Origin: Cytophagales bacterium
Lineage (GTDB): Bacteria > Bacteroidota > Bacteroidia > Cytophagales > Thermoflexibacteraceae
Assembly: GCA_013299115.1 (NCBI GenBank)
Contig: JAAFKA010000024.1
Span: forward strand, 1 to 64,000
Direction: 5' to 3'
Length of the DNA stretch: 64,000 bases
Below, in pieces: positions 60,507-64,000 of this stretch. Made by a program: the position numbers and the translations under genes. The first letter of the stretch is position 1. Every line of letters begins with the position of its first letter. The notes under the pieces were generated by a model. That model searched no databases, was not told the origin of the DNA, and was given only the letters and a program-made list of their open reading frames with translations.

Positions 60507-60620
60507 TTTTTGCGATTTATTATTGCAATTTACAATTTATTTTTCATAAAGCAATTTTTTTATATAAAATTAAATTGCAAATTGAAAAGTAAAAGCTCAA
60601 TTTGCGAACTTTACAGCAAC
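60490..60620 (-). promoter_or_regulatory. Candidate operator region of the S24 repressor
   Basis: Variants of TTGCAAATTGA recur: near 60510-60524 (CAATTTTTGCGAT), 60528-60542 (ATTGCAATTTACAAT), 60583-60596 (AATTGCAAATTGA) and 60598-60610 (TCAATTTGCGAAC). The region is very AT-rich and is the only upstream DNA of the repressor. Confidence 0.45.
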
Positions 60621-60674
60621 AAAAAAAGCCTTAAATTCGCATTTAAGGCTTACGGTTTTTATGGTATAAATTTG

Positions 60675-60746
60675 TGCCCCCGACGGGAATCGAACCCATA
60701 TCAAAAGTTTAGGAAACTTCTATTCTATCCATTGAACTACGGCGGC
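60675..60746 (-). tRNA. tRNA-Arg (anticodon CCT)
   Basis: On the minus strand the 72-base gene reads GCCGCCGTAGTTCAATGGAT at its 5' end, an anticodon stem-loop GAAGT-TTCCTAA-ACTTT giving anticodon CCU, a T arm GGGTTCGATTCCC and a 3' acceptor strand CGGGGGC with discriminator A. The acceptor stem has one G-G mismatch at pair 4. CCA is not encoded. The 3' end faces the AT-rich R-M module. Confidence 0.9.
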
Positions 60747-60749
60747 AAA

Positions 60750-60799
60750 CTGTATATTCGCCTTTGGCGAACTTTCTGTATATTCGCCTTTAGGCGAAT
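60750..60799. repeat. Two direct copies of a small hairpin
   Basis: CTGTATATTCGCCTTT occurs at 60750-60765 and 60776-60791, each forming a TTCGCC/GGCGAA hairpin. They lie just upstream of the tRNA gene. Confidence 0.7.
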
Positions 60800-60815
60800 G
60801 TTTTTATTAGGGCTG

Positions 60816-60823
60816 CAAAGATA
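60816..60823 (-). promoter_or_regulatory. -7 box TATCTTTG, probably for tRNA-Arg
   Basis: TAnnTTTG match on the minus strand, about 70 bases upstream of the tRNA 5' end. Confidence 0.5.
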
Positions 60824-60833
60824 ATAAAGAACA

Positions 60834-61964
60834 ATGAAAATCAAAATATTAAGGCTGCAAAAAATACGAAAAATTACTTGGGTACTTTTTACTTTGGCTG
60901 CTTATGGCAGTGTGAGTCTTTCGCTGGCGTGGCTCGGCAGCGGAGTTTTGCTCAGTTATTGTATTCCTTTGTTGCTTTTGGGCAATTTTTTGAGGTTTAT
61001 CAAAAATTTGGGGCAAAAAAGGTGGCAAATGGCACTTTTTTATGGCTTGCTTTGCCTCATTGGTTTTCCTTTTTGGCAAAGTTTGGTAGCTTTTTCGTGG
61101 GGCAAAGAAACTCTACCTATTGTTTTGCCCATAAATCATTGGGCGGTGCTTACCTATAACGTGCATCTGTTTCACTACCACCAACAACCGCAAGCAGCCC
61201 AAAAAACGCAACAACTTATTCGGTGGATAGCCAATGAAAACAGCCAAATCCAATGTTTACAAGAGTTTTATGACTTAGATAGTTCCCAAAAATTTTGCAC
61301 TGTTCGCCAATTAGTTGCCCAAAGACCCTATTACTACCTCCACAAAGGCTCTACTGATGATTTTGGGGCTACCATTGGTTTGGCTATTTTTTCTGCCTAT
61401 CCCATCATAAACAAAGGCAAATTGACTTTGGCAGCTACCGAAAATCCACTGAACACCTGCATTTTTGCCGATATAGTCAAAGGTAAGGATACGGTGCGAA
61501 TTTACAATGTGCATTTGCAATCTATGAGTTTGAGCGGAGATAAAACATTGACAAACAGCAACTTGTTGAAAAAATCAGCAATTATTTTTGAAAAAATCCA
61601 ACGCAGTGCTTTGCTAAGGGCTACGCAAATCCAAACCTTGCAACAGCACATAGCCCATTGCCCTTATCCTTTTATTCTGTGTGGAGATTTTAACGAAATA
61701 CCTTGCAGTGCTACTTATTTTGCTCTCAAAGCTAATTTATACAATGCTTTTGAGGAGGCAGGGCAAGGCATAGGAGCTACTTATCCGAGTGCCTTTCCTT
61801 TTTTGCGGATAGACCACCAATTTTGTAGCCCGCAGTGGCAGGTGCGAAGTTATGAAACGAAGGCAAATGTACCTTATTCAGACCATTTGCCTTTGCAGGT
61901 AATTTACCAATTACGAACTACTAATAATCCCCCAAAGTTTCAGGCAACTGAGCTAAAGCCTTAG
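60834..61964 (+). CDS. Membrane-bound endonuclease/exonuclease/phosphatase-family protein
   Basis: A 376-residue protein. Two or three N-terminal hydrophobic helices (about residues 15-35, 38-52, 66-85) anchor a DNase I-like domain (about 103-360). Motifs: LTYNVHLFH (Asn), QCLQEFYD (metal-binding Glu), YNVHLQSM (His/Asn), LCGDFNEIPCSATYF (Asp and Asn) and YSDHLPLQV (catalytic His). Such proteins hydrolyse phosphodiesters or act on lipids or nucleic acid; the substrate is unknown. Its last 44 bases overlap the convergent transketolase gene. Confidence 0.88.
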   Translation: MKIKILRLQKIRKITWVLFTLAAYGSVSLSLAWLGSGVLLSYCIPLLLLGNFLRFIKNLGQKRWQMALFYGLLCLIGFPFWQSLVAFSWGKETLPIVLPINHWAVLTYNVHLFHYHQQPQAAQKTQQLIRWIANENSQIQCLQEFYDLDSSQKFCTVRQLVAQRPYYYLHKGSTDDFGATIGLAIFSAYPIINKGKLTLAATENPLNTCIFADIVKGKDTVRIYNVHLQSMSLSGDKTLTNSNLLKKSAIIFEKIQRSALLRATQIQTLQQHIAHCPYPFILCGDFNEIPCSATYFALKANLYNAFEEAGQGIGATYPSAFPFLRIDHQFCSPQWQVRSYETKANVPYSDHLPLQVIYQLRTTNNPPKFQATELKP

Positions 61965-62760
61965 CCAACTGTTCGTCATTAGGTGCTACGCCATGCCATT
62001 TGTGCGACCCCATCATAAAATCTACACCAAAACCCATTTCGGTTTTCATAAGATTCATCACAGGTTTGCCTTTTTTGGCAAGGCTTTTTGCTTTTTGTAG
62101 TCCTTCCAATATTTTTTCCATGTCGTTGCCTTCACTTTCTATGACCTCCCAGCCAAAGGCACGCCATTTTGCCCCCAAATCTCTTAAAGACATAATTTCC
62201 TCCGTAGCCCCGTCAATTTGCTGTCCGTTTACATCAATCGTGGCAACGAGGTTGTCTATTTTGTGGTGGGCAGCATACATGGCAGCCTCCCAAACTTGCC
62301 CCTCCTGAATTTCGCCATCGCCCATGAGTACATACACGAGGTGGTCGTCTTGGTTGAGTTTTTTGGCTTGGGCAGCACCTGATGCCACCGACAAACCTTG
62401 CCCCAAAGACCCCGAAGCAATGCGGATACCTTCTAAATGCTCTTCGGTGGCGGGATGTCCCTGTAAACGAGAATTGATTTTGCGGAAAGTAGCCAATTCT
62501 TTTGCCTCAAAATAGCCAAAACGTGCCAAGGTGGAATACCAAACAGGCGAAATATGCCCATTGGAGAGGAAAAAAAGGTCTTCGCCCTTGCCATCCATCG
62601 AAAATTTGGGGTTGTGTTTGAGTTGTTTGCCGTAGAGGGCAACAAAAAAGTCTGTGCAGCCCAAAGAGCCACCAGGATGTCCCGATTGACAACCATGCAC
62701 CATGCGGACTATATCTCTCCGCACTTGCGAAGCTATGTTTTTGAGTGTTGCTATTTCCAT
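61921..62760 (-). CDS. Transketolase, N-terminal subunit
   Basis: A 279-residue protein corresponding to the thiamine-diphosphate-binding half of a split transketolase. Visible are GCQSGHPGGSLG near residues 23-34, SNGHISPVWY, ASGSLGQGLSVA and the ThDP motif GDGEIQEGQVW to DVNGQQ. In split forms a second gene encodes the C-terminal half and usually follows directly. Here the downstream side is a convergent gene that overlaps by 44 bases, so the partner subunit must be encoded elsewhere. It acts in the non-oxidative pentose phosphate pathway in the cytosol. Confidence 0.92.
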   Translation of the reverse strand: MEIATLKNIASQVRRDIVRMVHGCQSGHPGGSLGCTDFFVALYGKQLKHNPKFSMDGKGEDLFFLSNGHISPVWYSTLARFGYFEAKELATFRKINSRLQGHPATEEHLEGIRIASGSLGQGLSVASGAAQAKKLNQDDHLVYVLMGDGEIQEGQVWEAAMYAAHHKIDNLVATIDVNGQQIDGATEEIMSLRDLGAKWRAFGWEVIESEGNDMEKILEGLQKAKSLAKKGKPVMNLMKTEMGFGVDFMMGSHKWHGVAPNDEQLAKALAQLPETLGDY

Positions 62761-62781
62761 AACTGTTTGAATATGAATTAT

Positions 62782-63096
62782 TTATTTTCTACTAAACCAA
62801 TTAACGATACGCCCAAAGGTACGTTTTTCAAAGTTCCAAAAAAATTGGAATTGCCCAAAGATAAAACCAAAAAATAATAAAACTACTTGATACAAAGGTA
62901 AAATAACAAAAATAGATGCCAAAATACGCAACCACATTGCACTTTGGTCTGTAATACCAAGCAAAGGCAGAATAAATTTTTTGAGGTATAGCACACTTGT
63001 ACCTGTGCTAGCAAAAACAAGCAAAATGATTAGCACCTGCCAATAGCTATTGAGTCCCCATCTTATTTTCAGACGGTCTATCCATGTTGTGTTCAT
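62782..63096 (-). CDS. Small membrane protein (DUF6787-like)
   Basis: A 104-residue protein with two hydrophobic helices (about residues 20-40 and 56-80). The start MNTTWIDRLKIRWGLNSYWQ at 63096 is supported by a -7 box TACCTTTG at 63121-63128, which leaves the upstream ATG (63123) inside the promoter. The layout (LK.RW...S..QV, two helices, basic tail FEKRTFGRIVNWF) resembles the DUF6787 family. It lies 21 bases before the transketolase gene on the same strand and is probably co-transcribed. Function unknown. Confidence 0.75.
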   Translation of the reverse strand: MNTTWIDRLKIRWGLNSYWQVLIILLVFASTGTSVLYLKKFILPLLGITDQSAMWLRILASIFVILPLYQVVLLFFGFIFGQFQFFWNFEKRTFGRIVNWFSRK

Positions 63097-63120
63097 GATT
63101 TTGTATCTTTTATTTTGGAG

Positions 63121-63128
63121 CAAAGGTA
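63121..63128 (-). promoter_or_regulatory. -7 box TACCTTTG for the DUF6787-like/transketolase unit
   Basis: Exact TAnnTTTG match on the minus strand, 24 bases before the start codon at 63096. Confidence 0.6.
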
Positions 63129-63318
63129 AGGAATAAAATATGAAAAGCAGGTATTAAATGTGGAGTTTTTCGGGTGGTTTCATTTTACGATTGTCAAGGT
63201 CTGCGACCATTGCCAACGTAAAACGCCAAAATTCAGTGAACCCTCGGCAGTGGCTTTTTTGCCCTGCCAATGGTTGAACGGCGGGTTTACGATTATTGGG
63301 GTCTGCAATTATCTCCTC

Positions 63319-64000
63319 CTAAAACCAAAAACCAGTAGCAAACAACCATTCAAGTCGTTGGGTATTGCTTGTGTTTTCGTAGCGAAATATTTTTGCTCCA
63401 TTGGTCGTTTGCAAATACCGATGTTCTATTCGCAAGTAAGAGTTTTCAGTAGGTTTGAATTCTGCCCCTATGCTGAAAGCTGCTGCTTGCAAGCCCACTA
63501 ATTGGTGAGTTGTATTGAAAACAGGACCTGTAAGCATATCATTGGGGTCGTCAAAAACTTCACAACGAGCAAAAATAGCTTTTTTGCTTGTAAACTTGTA
63601 TTTGCCTATGACAGTGGCACTGCCCATAAAAGCTGTTTTGGTCGTGTCGGCAAGTTGAGAATTGGTTTGCAAACCGAAATTAGCCTCAAAAGCCATGTCT
63701 AACTTTTGGGTTTTGTAAATAGCAAAAAAATCGTGATAAGCCCGCAGTTGCCGACGTTTCATCTCATCGGGGTTTTCGTCAGAAAATAGAAAATTGTAGC
63801 TAAGGAGCAATTTGGCAGTTGGTTCATAAATTGCCGTTATCCCATAAGTTTTTTTGTTGTTAATTTGGACAAAGGTATTATAGCCATTAAAAGCATTGAG
63901 TTGTAGCAAAAGTTTGGGTGTGGCTTGGTAACTTAGTTTTGCACCACTAAGAAAATATGGGTCGTAGTAAGTGGTCAGGGCAACCCCAATGTTGATATTT
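63319..64000 (-). CDS. Outer membrane beta-barrel (porin-like) protein, C-terminal part, cut by window edge
   Basis: The frame is open from the window edge (first full codon at 63999) to the stop at 63319, about 226 residues. The edge-proximal part reads NINIGVALTTYYDPYFLSGA then KLSYQATPKLLLQLNAFNGY, followed by repeated strand pairs (YEPTAKLLLSYNFLFSDENP, FGLQTNSQLADTTKTAFMGS, EFKPTENSYLRIEHRYLQTT) and a terminal FATGFWF with C-terminal Phe. This matches the Bacteroidota OmpL-like beta-barrel porin group (bbp2). The start and signal peptide lie beyond the window. Confidence 0.8.
   Translation of the reverse strand, partial: NINIGVALTTYYDPYFLSGAKLSYQATPKLLLQLNAFNGYNTFVQINNKKTYGITAIYEPTAKLLLSYNFLFSDENPDEMKRRQLRAYHDFFAIYKTQKLDMAFEANFGLQTNSQLADTTKTAFMGSATVIGKYKFTSKKAIFARCEVFDDPNDMLTGPVFNTTHQLVGLQAAAFSIGAEFKPTENSYLRIEHRYLQTTNGAKIFRYENTSNTQRLEWLFATGFWF

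Noticed and set aside
60675-60746. Attachment-site repeat of the tRNA-Arg 3' end elsewhere in the window
   Set aside because: No second copy of the T-arm/acceptor sequence was seen near the far end of the R-M module.

Overview
The window is AT-rich chromosomal DNA of a Bacteroidota bacterium, most likely a gliding member of the Cytophagales type; I cannot name the species. Evidence for this: proteins ending in type IX secretion (T9SS) type A sorting domains (15012-18563, 24305-26905, 46256-49450), the T9SS/gliding protein GldN (5760-6641), a split transketolase, an ExbB/ExbD/ExbD/ExbD/TonB operon, and several promoters fitting the Bacteroidota TAnnTTTG -7 box.

Layout. 0-8 kb: tail of an IS30 transposase, coaX, an orphan TolC/adaptor efflux pair, a Uma2 nuclease, a TPR lipid-exported protein, an orphan gldN and a decayed IS4-family element with 42-bp terminal inverted repeats. 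8-15 kb: an RsbV/RsbW-like partner-switch pair, an orphan mraY, a membrane protein with a winged-helix regulator, a TPR protein and a TonB-dependent receptor. 15-24 kb: a large T9SS surface protein, two PD-(D/E)XK-like proteins that share the same promoter and leader, a histidine kinase that has lost its phospho-acceptor histidine, and a large exported repeat protein. 24-31 kb: two tandem-duplicated lipoproteins feeding into a secreted M4 metalloprotease whose signal peptide is encoded by an 11-bp tandem repeat, then an exported TPR-CHAT protease. 31-40 kb: a dense phospho-signalling locus with two membrane-anchored Ser/Thr kinases, a PP2C phosphatase, a DUF805 protein, three zinc-ribbon/FHA proteins, an exported caspase-like protease and a protein with Asp-rich calcium-binding-type repeats. 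40-44 kb: the TonB energising operon. 44-56 kb: surface and envelope proteins, including a 1064-residue propeller protein and an OmpA-family protein, plus gene fragments. 56-61 kb: an AT-rich restriction-modification module governed by a LexA/CI-type S24 repressor next to tRNA-Arg(CCT). 61-64 kb: housekeeping genes and a beta-barrel protein cut by the window edge.

How parts may work together. The strongest candidates for something new are (i) the kinase/phosphatase/FHA/caspase locus, which looks like a complete write-erase-read phosphothreonine circuit coupled to a protease effector, with a CHAT protease gene next door; and (ii) the M4 protease, where the only ATG start is out of frame with the body of the gene by an amount that one repeat unit lost or two gained would repair, so the gene is probably phase-variable and off in this copy.

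Intergenic DNA is littered with short palindromes. Many have a GTAG foot and a hairpin with a CTTTAG-type centre, alone, as inverted pairs, or as a 31-bp-period array. This is the layout of REP elements mobilised by RAYT transposases, although no RAYT gene is present in the window.
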